Assembly: GCF_006715865.1 (NCBI RefSeq)
Contig: NZ_VFOA01000001.1
Span: 1,054,001 to 1,118,000, forward strand
Source of the DNA: Cellulomonas sp. SLBN-39
GTDB lineage: Bacteria > Actinomycetota > Actinomycetes > Actinomycetales > Cellulomonadaceae
Length of the DNA: 64,000 nt
Direction of reading: 5' to 3'
The notes under the pieces were generated by a model that searched no databases, was not told the origin of the DNA, and was given only the letters and a program-made list of their open reading frames with translations. This document shows positions 1 through 8,233 of this stretch, piece after piece. Each line of letters begins with the position of its first letter. Position 1 is the stretch's first letter. Made by a program: the position numbers and the translations under genes.

Positions 1-2
1 TC

Positions 3-794
3 GGGGCGCCGGGACCGCTCGGCGGCACGGTCCACCTCGACCGGGTGGTCGTGCGGGACGGCCTCTACGGCGTCCGCACCGTCGCGCACGAGGACGGGTC
101 CGCCACGACGGTGGACGTCGACCGCTCGACGTTCTCCCTGGTCACCGCCCCGCTCTGGATCGACGGCGGCGTGCTGGAGCTGCGGCGCTCGACGCTGCGC
201 GACAACGGCTCCGCGATCGCCCTCCAGGGCGGTCGGGCGACGATCACGCGGTCGGTGCTGCGCTCCAACGACGGCGCCGTGAACGTCAGCGAGGGCGGCT
301 CGGCAGTCGTCCGATCCACCGCCTTCCTCGGCAACGCCGCCGCCGTCGAGACGTGGTCGGGCGGGTCCGCCGACGTGCGCAGGTCGGAGATCCGGGACAG
401 CACGACCGCGGTCCGGCTCAACGCGGGATCCGGGTCGACGGTCGTCACGGACGTCTCGATCACCGGCGGCAGCCGCGGGATCCAGGCCGAGGGCGGGACG
501 CTCGTCGTCGAGCGCGTGCACCTTGCCGACCACACGGACGAGTCCGTGGTCCTCTTCGCTCCCCCGGCCGGGCAGGTGGCGTCGGCGCGGATCGTGAGGA
601 GCACGTTCCACGACGGCGGTGACGGCGTCGTCTCGGCCTGGGGCGCCGGCCTGAGCCTTGGCGGCAGCACCGCGACCGGGAACGCCGGCTGGGGCGTCCA
701 CGCGCCCGGGGCCGTCGACCTCGGGGGCAACGCCGCCGGGGGCAACGGCCGCGAGCCGCAGTGCGTCGGGGTCGTCTGCGCCGCAGCGCCCTGA
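3..794 (+). CDS. Right-handed parallel beta-helix protein, C-terminal part
   Basis: The frame is open to the left window edge, so this is the 3' part of a longer gene; the first complete codon is at 3 and the TGA stop is at 792-794. The visible 263 residues are short repeats of about 22-24 residues in which a glycine/serine turn is followed by alternating beta residues (for example ATITRSVLRSNDGAV and ADVRRSEIRDSTTAV). This is the pattern of the pectate-lyase-like or NosD beta-helix fold. The end, with NGREPQC and VVC, resembles the closing coil of actinobacterial beta-helix proteins. These are usually secreted carbohydrate-active or surface proteins, but no catalytic motif is visible, so the substrate is unknown. 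Confidence 0.75.
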   Translation, partial: GAPGPLGGTVHLDRVVVRDGLYGVRTVAHEDGSATTVDVDRSTFSLVTAPLWIDGGVLELRRSTLRDNGSAIALQGGRATITRSVLRSNDGAVNVSEGGSAVVRSTAFLGNAAAVETWSGGSADVRRSEIRDSTTAVRLNAGSGSTVVTDVSITGGSRGIQAEGGTLVVERVHLADHTDESVVLFAPPAGQVASARIVRSTFHDGGDGVVSAWGAGLSLGGSTATGNAGWGVHAPGAVDLGGNAAGGNGREPQCVGVVCAAAP

Positions 795-796
795 CG

Positions 797-831
797 GCCC
801 GCCGCTGCCCGCCACCCGGCCGCCGGCGGGC
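797..831. terminator. GC hairpin between convergent genes
   Basis: GCCCGCCG at 797-804 pairs with CGGCGGGC at 824-831, two bases after the beta-helix stop and 11 bases before the end of the convergent membrane-protein gene. There is no T-tract. It could terminate transcription from both sides. Confidence 0.4.
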
Positions 832-842
832 TGCGCCGGACG

Positions 843-1244
843 TCAGGGGCGGCGGCAGGCCCGCTCGGCCGCGCCCCGACGGCGCAGGAGCCCGACGCCG
901 ACGACCGCCAGCGCGGCGAGCGCCATGGTCACCTGCTGCGGGGCGGCCGCGAGGAGGCCTGCGGCACCGACGACGCTCAGCCCGGACGCCGCGTCGCACG
1001 GGCCGCAGCCGAGCACGTCGGCGGCGCGCTGCCCGCGCGCGGGCACGTACCCGGCGAGCAGCACGGCACCGGCCACGGCCGTCAGCGCCACCACGACCGC
1101 CCACGCCGCGCCGGGCACGGGCAGTCCACCGCCCGCGGCCACCAGCAGCACGAGCAGCACGGGGACCAGCACGGCCCCGACCACGACCCGCCGGGGCGAC
1201 GGCGCCCGCCGGGCCGCGCGTGCCGGTGGTGCGAGGACGTCCAC
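843..1244 (-). CDS. Small membrane protein linked to thioredoxin
   Basis: 133 residues from a GTG start lying two bases after the trxA stop, so it is translationally linked to trxA. The sequence shows three to four hydrophobic segments (near residues 19-37, 42-60 and 85-122), with a GCGPC motif before the last pair. The CxPC-like motif and the thioredoxin neighbour suggest a membrane protein of redox or sulfur metabolism, perhaps receiving electrons from the thioredoxin. That role is inference; I do not recognise the family. The C-terminus is arginine-rich. A longer start would run into trxA and lack any ribosome site. Confidence 0.6.
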   Translation of the reverse strand: MDVLAPPARAARRAPSPRRVVVGAVLVPVLLVLLVAAGGGLPVPGAAWAVVVALTAVAGAVLLAGYVPARGQRAADVLGCGPCDAASGLSVVGAAGLLAAAPQQVTMALAALAVVGVGLLRRRGAAERACRRP

Positions 1245-1246
1245 CG

Positions 1247-1615
1247 TCAGCGCGCGGCCGTCTCGGCGGCGACCTGGCGCCGCACCTCGTCCATGTCGAG
1301 CGCGCGGGCCTGCTGCACGAGGTCCTCGAGCGCGGACGCCGGCAGCGCGCCGGGCTGCGAGAACAGCGGGATGCCGTCGCGGAAGATCATGAGGGTCGGG
1401 ATCGACGAGATGCCGGCCGCTCCGGCGAGGGCCTGCTCCGCCTCGGTGTCGACCTTGGCGAACACCACGTCGGGGTGCGCCTGCGACGCAGCCTCGAAGA
1501 CGGGCGCGAACATGCGGCACGGGCCGCACCAGGACGCCCACCAGTCGACGAGGACGATGCCGTCCTGCTGCACGGTGGCTGTGAAGGTCTCGGACGTGAG
1601 CTCGACGGTGGACAT
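1247..1615 (-). CDS. trxA: Thioredoxin
   Basis: 122 residues. It has the canonical active site WCGPC (Cys30 and Cys33) after the WWAS strand, and the cis-proline loop SIPTLMIF. The family is a cytosolic disulfide reductase recharged by NADPH-thioredoxin reductase. The ATG is preceded by AGGAGG. The C-terminus is about 12 residues longer than the minimal fold and helical. It is followed at once by a membrane-protein gene and preceded by a perfect palindrome (1641-1666), so it is probably regulated and not the housekeeping copy. In other actinobacteria, trxA genes of this kind sit with CsoR-family regulators and rhodaneses (recalled context). Confidence 0.93.
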   Translation of the reverse strand: MSTVELTSETFTATVQQDGIVLVDWWASWCGPCRMFAPVFEAASQAHPDVVFAKVDTEAEQALAGAAGISSIPTLMIFRDGIPLFSQPGALPASALEDLVQQARALDMDEVRRQVAAETAAR

Positions 1616-1640
1616 GGCCCCTCCTGGTGGTCGACGACGA

Positions 1641-1666
1641 CGAGCATACCCCCCCGGGTATGCTCG
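1641..1666. promoter_or_regulatory. CsoR/CstR-like operator upstream of trxA
   Basis: A perfect inverted repeat with 11-base arms CGAGCATACCC and GGGTATGCTCG around CCCC. Its core, ATACCC-N4-GGGTAT, resembles operators of the CsoR/RcnR/CstR family, which sense copper or persulfide. It ends 26 bases before the trxA ATG, a normal operator position. It also lies 43 bases past the end of the ybaK-like gene, so a terminator role is possible. Confidence 0.5.
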
Positions 1667-1708
1667 CGTCGGGTGACGCTGCTGGCACCGCCCGCGCCGG
1701 GGCGCCCG

Positions 1709-2182
1709 TCAGGGCAGTCGCGAGACCGTCACCCAACCCGGGTCGCCGGTCACGTGCGCGAGCTCGTCGCACGTCAGCTCGATGGCCGACGCCGCGTCGC
1801 CGCACGCCGGGAAGACGCTCGCGAACCGCCGCAGCGACGTGTCGAGCCGCACCGTCGCGGACGGCGGGTTGCCGAACGGGCACACCCCGCCGGGGGCGTG
1901 CCCGGTGAGCTCCTCGACCTCGTCGCCGCCGAGCATCCGGGCCTTGACGCCGAACGCCGCCCGGAACGCCGCGTTGTCGACCCGCGCGTCGCCGGCGACC
2001 ACGACGAGCAGGGCGGTCCCGGGCTCCGGACCGCGGAAGCTCAGGGTCTTGGCGATGCGCGCCGGCTCGACGCCCAGCGCCTGCGCCGCCAGCTCGACCG
2101 TCGCGCTCGACCGCTCCGTCACGATCACGTCGTCGGCGCGGCCGAAGCGCGCCAGGTGGGCCCGGGCGAGGTCGATGGACAC
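1709..2182 (-). CDS. YbaK/EbsC-type aminoacyl-tRNA deacylase
   Basis: 157 residues spanning one YbaK/ProX domain. Conserved landmarks are Lys45 in IAKTLSF, matching the catalytic lysine of the family, the GG-x-VCPFGNP loop, and the DTSLRRFASVFPACG strand. Family members hydrolyse mischarged tRNA, typically Cys-tRNA(Pro), after the prolyl-tRNA synthetase. Substrate class cannot be told from the sequence alone. The GTG start has no Shine-Dalgarno but a TAGGGT hexamer six bases upstream, so the message is probably leaderless. It stands alone between the conservon and trxA. Confidence 0.85.
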   Translation of the reverse strand: MSIDLARAHLARFGRADDVIVTERSSATVELAAQALGVEPARIAKTLSFRGPEPGTALLVVVAGDARVDNAAFRAAFGVKARMLGGDEVEELTGHAPGGVCPFGNPPSATVRLDTSLRRFASVFPACGDAASAIELTCDELAHVTGDPGWVTVSRLP

Positions 2183-2194
2183 GGGGCGACCCTA
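2183..2194 (-). promoter_or_regulatory. Leaderless -10 element of the ybaK-like gene
   Basis: TAGGGT (2194-2189) lies six bases before the GTG at 2182 and there is no ribosome site. Confidence 0.55.
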
Positions 2195-2237
2195 GACGAC
2201 GAGCACCGGGTCGCCGCGGCACGCCCGTGGACGCGCC

Positions 2238-2270
2238 GACGGCCGCCTCCCGGGCGGGGAGGCGGCCGTC
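2238..2270 (-). terminator. Terminator of the conservon operon
   Basis: A perfect 13-bp stem (GACGGCCGCCTCC with GGAGGCGGCCGTC) and 7-base loop, starting 16 bases after the stop of the GTPase gene. No U-tract, as usual in this genome. Confidence 0.7.
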
Positions 2271-2286
2271 GTGGCGGAGCAGGAGG

Positions 2287-2898
2287 TCAGCGCGAGCGCA
2301 GACGCTCCATGGCGAGCTGCACGAGCGCGATGAGCGCCTGCTTGGTCGCCGCACGCGAACGCGCGTCCGTGTAGAGCACCGGCACGTGGGCGGGGATCGC
2401 GAGCGCCTCGCGCACGTCCTCGAGCTGGTGCTTGGCGATGCCGTCGAAGCAGTTCACGCCGACGACGAACGGGATGCCGCGCGACTCGAAGTAGTCGACG
2501 GCCGGGAAGCACTGGTCCAGACGGTCCGTGTCGACCAGGACGACGGCGCCGATCGCACCGCGCACCAGGTCGTCCCACATGAAGAGGAACCGGTCCTGGC
2601 CGGGCGTGCCGAACAGGTACAGCCACAGCTGGCCCGGCAGCGCGATGCGGCCGAAGTCCATCGCGACCGTGGTCGTGTTCTTGCGCTCGGTCTGGCCACC
2701 GGCGTCGTCGACGCCGACCGAGTGCTCGGTCATCGCGGCCTCGGTGTTCATGGGCTCGATGTCGGAGATCGACCCGATGAAGGTCGTCTTGCCGACGGCG
2801 AAGCCACCGGCGACGACGATCTTGACGACTGTGGGGGCAACTGCGCCGGCGTTCCCCGCCGGAGCGGCGACGGCGGCGTCAGAGGGCGGAAATGCCAT
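2287..2898 (-). CDS. Small Ras-like GTP-binding protein (CvnD type)
   Basis: 203 residues from the ATG at 2898, chosen over a GTG nine bases upstream because GGAGAG sits eight bases before the ATG. It has a P-loop GGFAVGKTT, switch II with FGTPGQDRF, and the VGVNCFDG strand of the NKxD region, here without the standard Asn-Lys-x-Asp. Proteins of this type are the GTPase of actinobacterial conservons (CvnD) and relatives of MglA. They associate with the roadblock and DUF742 proteins to relay a signal from the membrane kinase. The start overlaps the DUF742 gene by 20 bases. Confidence 0.9.
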   Translation of the reverse strand: MAFPPSDAAVAAPAGNAGAVAPTVVKIVVAGGFAVGKTTFIGSISDIEPMNTEAAMTEHSVGVDDAGGQTERKNTTTVAMDFGRIALPGQLWLYLFGTPGQDRFLFMWDDLVRGAIGAVVLVDTDRLDQCFPAVDYFESRGIPFVVGVNCFDGIAKHQLEDVREALAIPAHVPVLYTDARSRAATKQALIALVQLAMERLRSR

Positions 2899-3256
2899 TG
2901 AGAACACTCTCCAGCACGCTCAGGGACAGGGCGGGGGACTCACCGGTGTTGACCTCGACCGGCTGTGAGGTGTGCACGCGCACGTAGTTGGCGTCGGTGA
3001 GGTCGGACACGAGGATCCGTACCACACCGATCGGCAGGTGCAGCAGCGCACTGAGCTCGGCCACGGAGATGTAGCCGGCGGAGGCGTGCTGGATGATGGC
3101 CCGCTTCTCGGGCGGGAGGCCGGTACCCGCCACGGCGCCCGGCATGACCTCGACCAGTGCCTCCAGGGGCAGGTCGGACCGTGCAGAACGCACGCGGCCG
3201 CCGGTCACGGCGTAGGGCCGGACCGTGCGGGCCTCGTACTCGATGTGCTCGCTCAT
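2879..3256 (-). CDS. DUF742 protein (CvnC type)
   Basis: 125 residues covering a whole DUF742 domain. It has the VRPYAVTGGRVR motif near the N-terminus and the winged-helix-like LLHLPIGVVRILVSDL near the middle. It is the third component of conservon operons. The fold suggests a winged helix, but DNA binding is not established for the family. It lies 16 bases after the roadblock gene and overlaps the GTPase gene, so the three small proteins are probably made together. Confidence 0.92.
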   Translation of the reverse strand: MSEHIEYEARTVRPYAVTGGRVRSARSDLPLEALVEVMPGAVAGTGLPPEKRAIIQHASAGYISVAELSALLHLPIGVVRILVSDLTDANYVRVHTSQPVEVNTGESPALSLSVLESVLNGISAL

Positions 3257-3272
3257 GTGCGAGGACCTGGCC

Positions 3273-3722
3273 TCAGGCCACCGGGGCGCGCGTGGCGCCG
3301 TCGACAGGGAGCTGGCCGCGCATCTCGGAGATGAGCTGCGGGGTCAGGGTGGCCTCGGTCCGCGAGACGAGCATCGCCATCTCGTAGCCGATGAGGCCGA
3401 CGTCGCAGCTGGAGTCCGCCACGACGGCGAGGACGGAGCCGTTCGAGACGCTCATGGTGAAGAGGAACAAGTTGTCCATCTCCACGATCGCCTGGCGCAC
3501 CTCCCCCGCACGGAGCTGGCGCGCAGCGCCACGGGTCAGGCTCGACATCCCGGACACGATGGCCCCGAGCGTGTCGCCGCTGGTGCGGTCGAGCTGCTCG
3601 GACATGGCCATGAGCAGACCGTCGGCCGACACCACGAGCGTGTGGCGAGTGCCGGGCACGGTCCGGACGAAGTTGTCCAGGAGCCAGCCGAAGTTGGCTG
3701 CCTCGGTGCTGAGCGCGGTCAC
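3273..3722 (-). CDS. Roadblock/LC7 domain protein (CvnB type)
   Basis: 149 residues. The roadblock/LC7 fold is visible from FGWLLDNFVRTVPGTRHTLVVSADGLLMA to the SVLAVVADSSCDVGLIGYEMAMLV strand and helix. These proteins dimerise and act as partners or activators of Ras-like GTPases; in conservons they sit between the kinase and the GTPase. The gene lies 88 bases downstream of the kinase gene and 16 bases upstream of the DUF742 gene. Confidence 0.93.
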   Translation of the reverse strand: MTALSTEAANFGWLLDNFVRTVPGTRHTLVVSADGLLMAMSEQLDRTSGDTLGAIVSGMSSLTRGAARQLRAGEVRQAIVEMDNLFLFTMSVSNGSVLAVVADSSCDVGLIGYEMAMLVSRTEATLTPQLISEMRGQLPVDGATRAPVA

Positions 3723-3810
3723 ACTTCCTCCTTCATGGTGCAGTCAGGGCCGACTGCGGGCTGGGACACCCCGGCGGTGCGGACACCGTCGGGAACGGGG
3801 TTGGCGAGGG

Positions 3811-6800
3811 TCACGACGGGCCACCTTCCTGGCCGTTGGTCGCCGCGCGGCGTCCGCGCGACGTTCCGGACTGGAAGCTCGAGAGCCGCGAACGCAGCTG
3901 CTCGGCATCACGCTCGACCGGCTGCTCCTCGGAGAGGGGCGGTGCGGCCGGGACGGCGCTGGGAACACGCCGGGTCAACTGCTCCGCGCTGCCGCCGAGG
4001 GCGCTCGGCCGGTAGGCCGAGAGCTGGCTGAGCTCGGAGAGAGCCTGCTCCTGGATGTCCGACCGCAGCGCCAGCATGGCCGCCACCTCGTCGTCCAGGG
4101 TGCCGATGCGCGGGGCGACCGACGGCTGCGGGGCGACCGCCTGCGGGGCGGAGGCCGGCTGTCGCGGCCCCGACCACTCGGGCGGGCTCCACGAGCCGGC
4201 GCTCGCCGGCGCGGGCGTGGCCGCCGGGGGCGACCAGGTCGGCGCGCCCCAGGAGCGCTCGGCCGGGGCCGGCTCCGGGGTCGTCGGGGCGGACCAGGCA
4301 GGGCTGTCCGTGACCGCGGGTGTCGGGTCGGAGTACGGCGTGCCGTCCTCCTTGCGCCGCGTGAACATCTGGCCCCATCGTCCCCGCTTCGGGGAGTCGT
4401 CACCAGCGGACTCGCCGGTCGGGGCCCACGCGGGCGGCTCGCCCGTGGTGGACGTGACCGCGTCGGCGGCCTCGACGGGCGTGAACATCTGCGTCGGCTG
4501 CTCGACCGGCGCCGGCGACCAGGCCGGGGCGGCCTGCTGCGGAGCGGGCTGCGACCAGGCGGGTGCTGCCGCGGGGGCCGGGGTCGGCGCCCACGCGGGG
4601 GCGGCGGCCTCGGGCTGCGGGGCAGCAGGCTGCTCGGGGGCCCACGCCGGGGCGGCGGGCTGCTCGGGCGCCCACGCCGGGGCGGCGGGCTGCTCGTCGG
4701 CCTGCCAGACCGGCGCCTGCCACTGCTCGGCCGGGGCCGGCTGCTCGGCGACGGGCTGCTCGGGCGCCCAGCCCTGGCCCTCGTAGGCGGGGGCGGCGGG
4801 CTCCGCGTAGCCGTTGTGCGCCGGCTCGGCCGCGTAGCCGTTGTGCACCGGCTCGGCCGCGTAGCCGTTGTGCGCCGGCTCGTGGTGGGCGGGCTGCGCA
4901 CCGGCAGCGGGGTCCGGGACGACCGGCATCGAGCCGGTGTGCCACGACCGGGCCTCGTCGAGCGAGTGCTCGAAGGGCACGTACGGCGCCGTGTAGCTGA
5001 CCACGGGCTGCTCGGACGTGGCGGCCCAGCCGGAGTAGCCGCTGTACGCGGTGAACGTCGGCGCGGGCGTGTCCTGGGCGGGGGCCGCAGGCTCGTCGGA
5101 CCACGACGGGGCCCAGGTCTGCTCGGCGGGCTGCTCGGACCACGACTGCGCGGGGACGGGCTGCGGGGCCCAGGTCTCCTCGTCCGTCTCCGGCTCGGCG
5201 GGCTGCGCCGGCGCCTGCTGCCAGGACTGCGCGGCGGGCTCCTGCTGCTCCCACGACGGGGTCTCGGCGGGCTGGTCCCACGAGGGGGTCGCGGCGGGCT
5301 GGTCCCACGAGGACGTCTCGGCCTGCTGCTCCCACGCGGGGGCGGCGGGCTGCTCCCAGGACGGGGCCGGGGCGTGCTGCGGCTCCGCGGCGGGCGCGTC
5401 GGCGTACGTCGGACCCCAGGCCTGGGCGGCCGGCTCGGCCGGCTGCTCCCACTGCTGCGGCGCGGGCGCCGCGGGCTCGGCCGGGGCGGACGCCGCGGGC
5501 TCGCGCCACGAAGGCACGGGCCACCCGTTGGACTGCGGCTCCTCGTCGGGGACGAGGCCGGGGACGGACATCGACGTGCCGGTCTCGGCCTGGGTGCCTG
5601 CACGCCCACGGAAGCCGGAGAACAGCCCCGCACGCGCGGCCGGGTCGGCTGGGGGCGCGACCTTCGGCGCCTCGGGCTCGGGCTCGGCGGCCCAGGCGGG
5701 CGTCGCCGACCGGGTCCGGCTCGGCAGACCGGTGGCGGTCTGCCGCACGACCTGCGCGGGCGACCACTCGCCGGTGTCCACGCCGAGGTCGGGCGACAGG
5801 TTGGTGGCCTGGGCCTCGGGCAGGACGATGTTGTCCTCGTCGAACGTCTTGCGCGACCGCGACGGGAGCGCCGCACCGCCCTGCGTCGGCGCGGGGCCGA
5901 CCGGCTGACGGGTGGGCTGCTCGGGGACGGCGGGCGAGAAGCCCGTGTCGTCGCCACGACGGCGGCGCGGCAGGCCCAGCTGGGTCTCGCCGTCGGTCAG
6001 GGCGCCCAGGTCGACCTCGCGCACCTCGGGGGCCTCGACGGCGCCGTAGGGCGTCTGGACGGCGGGCGTCACGGCCGAGGGGGCCGGCGACGTCGGCGCG
6101 AGCTGGTTGACCTCGTTGGCCGAGAACAGCGTGCTCGGGAAGCGGACGACCGCCTCCGTGCCCGTGCCGCCGGCGCGCTTGCGGAGGGTGACCTCCGCGC
6201 CGAGGCGCTGGGCGAGGCGGCCGACCACGAAGAGGCCGAGGCGCTGGGCGCCCAGGGCGTCCGAGGCGGAGACCGACGCGATCTTGTGGTTCGCCGCCTC
6301 GATCTCGTTGTCGGCCATGCCGAGGCCCTGGTCGGCGATCGTGACCACGACGCTGCCGCCGGTCACGCCGGTGGAGACGACGACGGGCGTCTCGGGCTCC
6401 GAGAAGACCGTGGCGTTCTCGAGGATCTCGGCCAGCAGGTGCGCCGCGGACAGCGCGTTGAAGCCGAGCATGTGCGGGTCGACCTGCAGGTCGAGCTCGA
6501 CGCGGTCGTACTGCTCGATCTCGGAGGAGGCGGTACGGATGACGTCCGAGAGCGGCATGGCGTCGCGCAGACGACGACCGGAGTCGATGCCGGCGAGCAC
6601 CAGGAGGGACTCGGCGTTACGACGCATCCGGGTCGCGAGGTGGTCGAGGCGGAAGAGGTTCGCCAGCGTGCCGGGGTCCTCCTCGGCGCGCTCGAGGGAG
6701 TCGATGAACGACAGCTGCCGGTTCAGGAGGACCTGGTCGCGGCGGGCGACGTTGACGAACATCTCGGCGATGGAGCCACGCAGCGCGGCCTGCTCCTGGG

Positions 6801-7977
6801 CGACCTGGATGGTCGTGGCGTTCACGGAGTTGAAGGCCTGGGCCAGCCGGCCGACCTCGTCCTGCGAGCGGACGGGGATCTGCGGGAGCTGGATGTCCGG
6901 GCCCTCGCCGGGGACGGCGACCTGCTCGACCAGGCGGGGCAGCTGCTCGCGCACCTCGCCGGCGGCGCTGGTGAGGCGGCGCAGCGGGACGACGATCGAG
7001 CGGCCGACGCTGGTGGCCAGGACGAAGGACAGGATCGCGGCGGCGAGGGCGATGAGGACGGTGAAGACCGTCTGCTCCTGGGCGGCGGACTCGATGTCCG
7101 CGGCCTCGGTGTTGGCGGCCTCGTTCACGCCGGTGCTGACGGCCCGCAGGGCGTCGAGCTGGTTGACCGTCTCCGACGTCCACGTCTCGGACTGGATGTT
7201 GGTCGAGATCGCGGCCTGGTTGCCCTGGGAGAAGATCTGCCGGGCCGAGCGCAGGGTCGGCGTCGGGTAGTCGCTGCCGACCGCGAGGTCGGGGACCCCG
7301 AGGGTCTCGACGGCCACCTGCGCCTCGCCGCGCGCCAGCTCGGTCTGCGTGGACTGGTTGGTGAACGTACGGGCCAGGGCGGGGCTCGAGGCCACGGCAC
7401 CCTTGAGCTCGACACCGGTGACGTACTCGTTGATGATCGCGTCGACCAGCTGGTTCAGGGTCAGCGTCGCCGTGACGTGCGCGGCCAGGTCGCGGTCCTC
7501 GAGGGCGTTCGCGAGGGACTGGAGCGAGGCCTGCTGCAGGTTGACGATCTGCTGGAAGCCGTTCTTGATGACCGCGCGCTGCGAGTTGTCGTCGACGCGG
7601 GTGCGGACCGTGGGCAGCGCCTCCTGGTAGGCCTTCTGGGCCTCCTGGAAGTCCGCGACCACGTTGTCCGGGAACTGGTCCAGGTCGATCTCCGCGGTCA
7701 CTGCCGCGGCGTCGTCCAGGGCCGCGTCCGTCACCTCGCGGGCGTCGGTCACAGCCGCCTCGTCCGCGTAGGTGAGCGAGAGCGTGCGCTCCTGCTGGAA
7801 GGCGTCCGTGAGGGGCGCCAGGGCCTCGATGGCCCGGATGACCTGGTGGCTCGCTCGTGCGTACTGGAGGTTCTGCCACGCGGTGAGGGAGATGTAGCCA
7901 CCCATCCCGAAGACGACCAGCATGGGCACGGCGAGGACCGCCAAGACCTTGGCGCGGATGCCGAGCCGTCGCAGCAT
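3811..7977 (-). CDS. Conservon sensor kinase with long Ala/Pro/Trp tail (CvnA type)
   Basis: 1388 residues from the ATG at 7977, which follows an AAGGA ribosome site; upstream in-frame codons lack one. Order: transmembrane helix (about 11-32), extracytoplasmic nitrate-sensor-like helical domain (about 40-300), second membrane helix (about 309-331), HAMP, then a histidine-kinase ATPase domain with the N-box LLAEILENATVF and G1 box ADQGLGM (about 520-640). About 700 residues of low-complexity tail rich in Ala, Pro, Trp, Gln and Glu follow, ending in a short conserved-looking AAMLALRSDIQEQALSELSQL helix. No classical phospho-acceptor H-box is obvious. It is the first gene of a kinase-roadblock-DUF742-GTPase operon. 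The tail is far longer than usual. Confidence 0.9.
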   Translation of the reverse strand: MLRRLGIRAKVLAVLAVPMLVVFGMGGYISLTAWQNLQYARASHQVIRAIEALAPLTDAFQQERTLSLTYADEAAVTDAREVTDAALDDAAAVTAEIDLDQFPDNVVADFQEAQKAYQEALPTVRTRVDDNSQRAVIKNGFQQIVNLQQASLQSLANALEDRDLAAHVTATLTLNQLVDAIINEYVTGVELKGAVASSPALARTFTNQSTQTELARGEAQVAVETLGVPDLAVGSDYPTPTLRSARQIFSQGNQAAISTNIQSETWTSETVNQLDALRAVSTGVNEAANTEAADIESAAQEQTVFTVLIALAAAILSFVLATSVGRSIVVPLRRLTSAAGEVREQLPRLVEQVAVPGEGPDIQLPQIPVRSQDEVGRLAQAFNSVNATTIQVAQEQAALRGSIAEMFVNVARRDQVLLNRQLSFIDSLERAEEDPGTLANLFRLDHLATRMRRNAESLLVLAGIDSGRRLRDAMPLSDVIRTASSEIEQYDRVELDLQVDPHMLGFNALSAAHLLAEILENATVFSEPETPVVVSTGVTGGSVVVTIADQGLGMADNEIEAANHKIASVSASDALGAQRLGLFVVGRLAQRLGAEVTLRKRAGGTGTEAVVRFPSTLFSANEVNQLAPTSPAPSAVTPAVQTPYGAVEAPEVREVDLGALTDGETQLGLPRRRRGDDTGFSPAVPEQPTRQPVGPAPTQGGAALPSRSRKTFDEDNIVLPEAQATNLSPDLGVDTGEWSPAQVVRQTATGLPSRTRSATPAWAAEPEPEAPKVAPPADPAARAGLFSGFRGRAGTQAETGTSMSVPGLVPDEEPQSNGWPVPSWREPAASAPAEPAAPAPQQWEQPAEPAAQAWGPTYADAPAAEPQHAPAPSWEQPAAPAWEQQAETSSWDQPAATPSWDQPAETPSWEQQEPAAQSWQQAPAQPAEPETDEETWAPQPVPAQSWSEQPAEQTWAPSWSDEPAAPAQDTPAPTFTAYSGYSGWAATSEQPVVSYTAPYVPFEHSLDEARSWHTGSMPVVPDPAAGAQPAHHEPAHNGYAAEPVHNGYAAEPAHNGYAEPAAPAYEGQGWAPEQPVAEQPAPAEQWQAPVWQADEQPAAPAWAPEQPAAPAWAPEQPAAPQPEAAAPAWAPTPAPAAAPAWSQPAPQQAAPAWSPAPVEQPTQMFTPVEAADAVTSTTGEPPAWAPTGESAGDDSPKRGRWGQMFTRRKEDGTPYSDPTPAVTDSPAWSAPTTPEPAPAERSWGAPTWSPPAATPAPASAGSWSPPEWSGPRQPASAPQAVAPQPSVAPRIGTLDDEVAAMLALRSDIQEQALSELSQLSAYRPSALGGSAEQLTRRVPSAVPAAPPLSEEQPVERDAEQLRSRLSSFQSGTSRGRRAATNGQEGGPS
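4628..4707. repeat. 30-bp tandem repeat in the kinase tail
   Basis: A 30-base unit starts at 4628, 4658 and 4688 and encodes the ten-residue repeat EQPAAPAWAP. Similar degenerate units coding Trp-x-Gln-Pro-Ala blocks continue to about 5420. Confidence 0.8.
4807..4881. repeat. 27-bp tandem repeat in the kinase tail
   Basis: A 27-base unit starts at 4807, 4834 and 4861 and encodes a nine-residue HNGYAAEPA-type repeat. It lies within the coding sequence. Confidence 0.85.
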
Positions 7978-8173
7978 GTCAGTCCTTTCGTTCCGCCCGA
8001 CCGCGGACGTGTGATGCGGTTGCCGTCCGCGTCCGACGCGTGAGCCACACCGGTGGTGACTCCCGTCTGGCGTCTCATCGGTTCCTGGACGGCGGACCAT
8101 TAGCCCGCGGCAGAGTTTGCCACGGACGTCACCCGATCCGATACGGGACGAACTGTCCTTCTCGTCCAGTTCT

Positions 8174-8195
8174 GCACCTGCGTCTTCGCAGGTGC
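8174..8195. promoter_or_regulatory. Inverted repeat between divergent genes
   Basis: GCACCTGCG and CGCAGGTGC flank TCTT in the 256-base space between the conservon kinase and the oxidoreductase. It lies 26 bases before the TAGCGT promoter of the oxidoreductase, so it could be an operator. Its binding factor is unknown. Confidence 0.35.
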
Positions 8196-8220
8196 GCGCG
8201 ACGGACCCCCGCGCGGCGAC

Positions 8221-8233
8221 TAGCGTCGTGCGG
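8221..8233 (+). promoter_or_regulatory. Leaderless -10 element of the quinone oxidoreductase gene
   Basis: TAGCGT at 8221-8226 is followed seven bases later by the GTG at 8234. No ribosome site is present. Confidence 0.5.

Noticed and set aside
4628-5420. Regular 27-30 base repeats as a CRISPR array
   Set aside because: The repeats are directly tandem without unique spacers, keep the reading frame and code low-complexity protein; no cas genes are near.
3391-8043. A 1550-codon open frame on the plus strand opposite the conservon kinase
   Set aside because: It is the antisense shadow of a long GC-rich gene with repeats. It has Arg/Gly-rich composition, no domains and no ribosome site, while the minus strand encodes clear kinase motifs.
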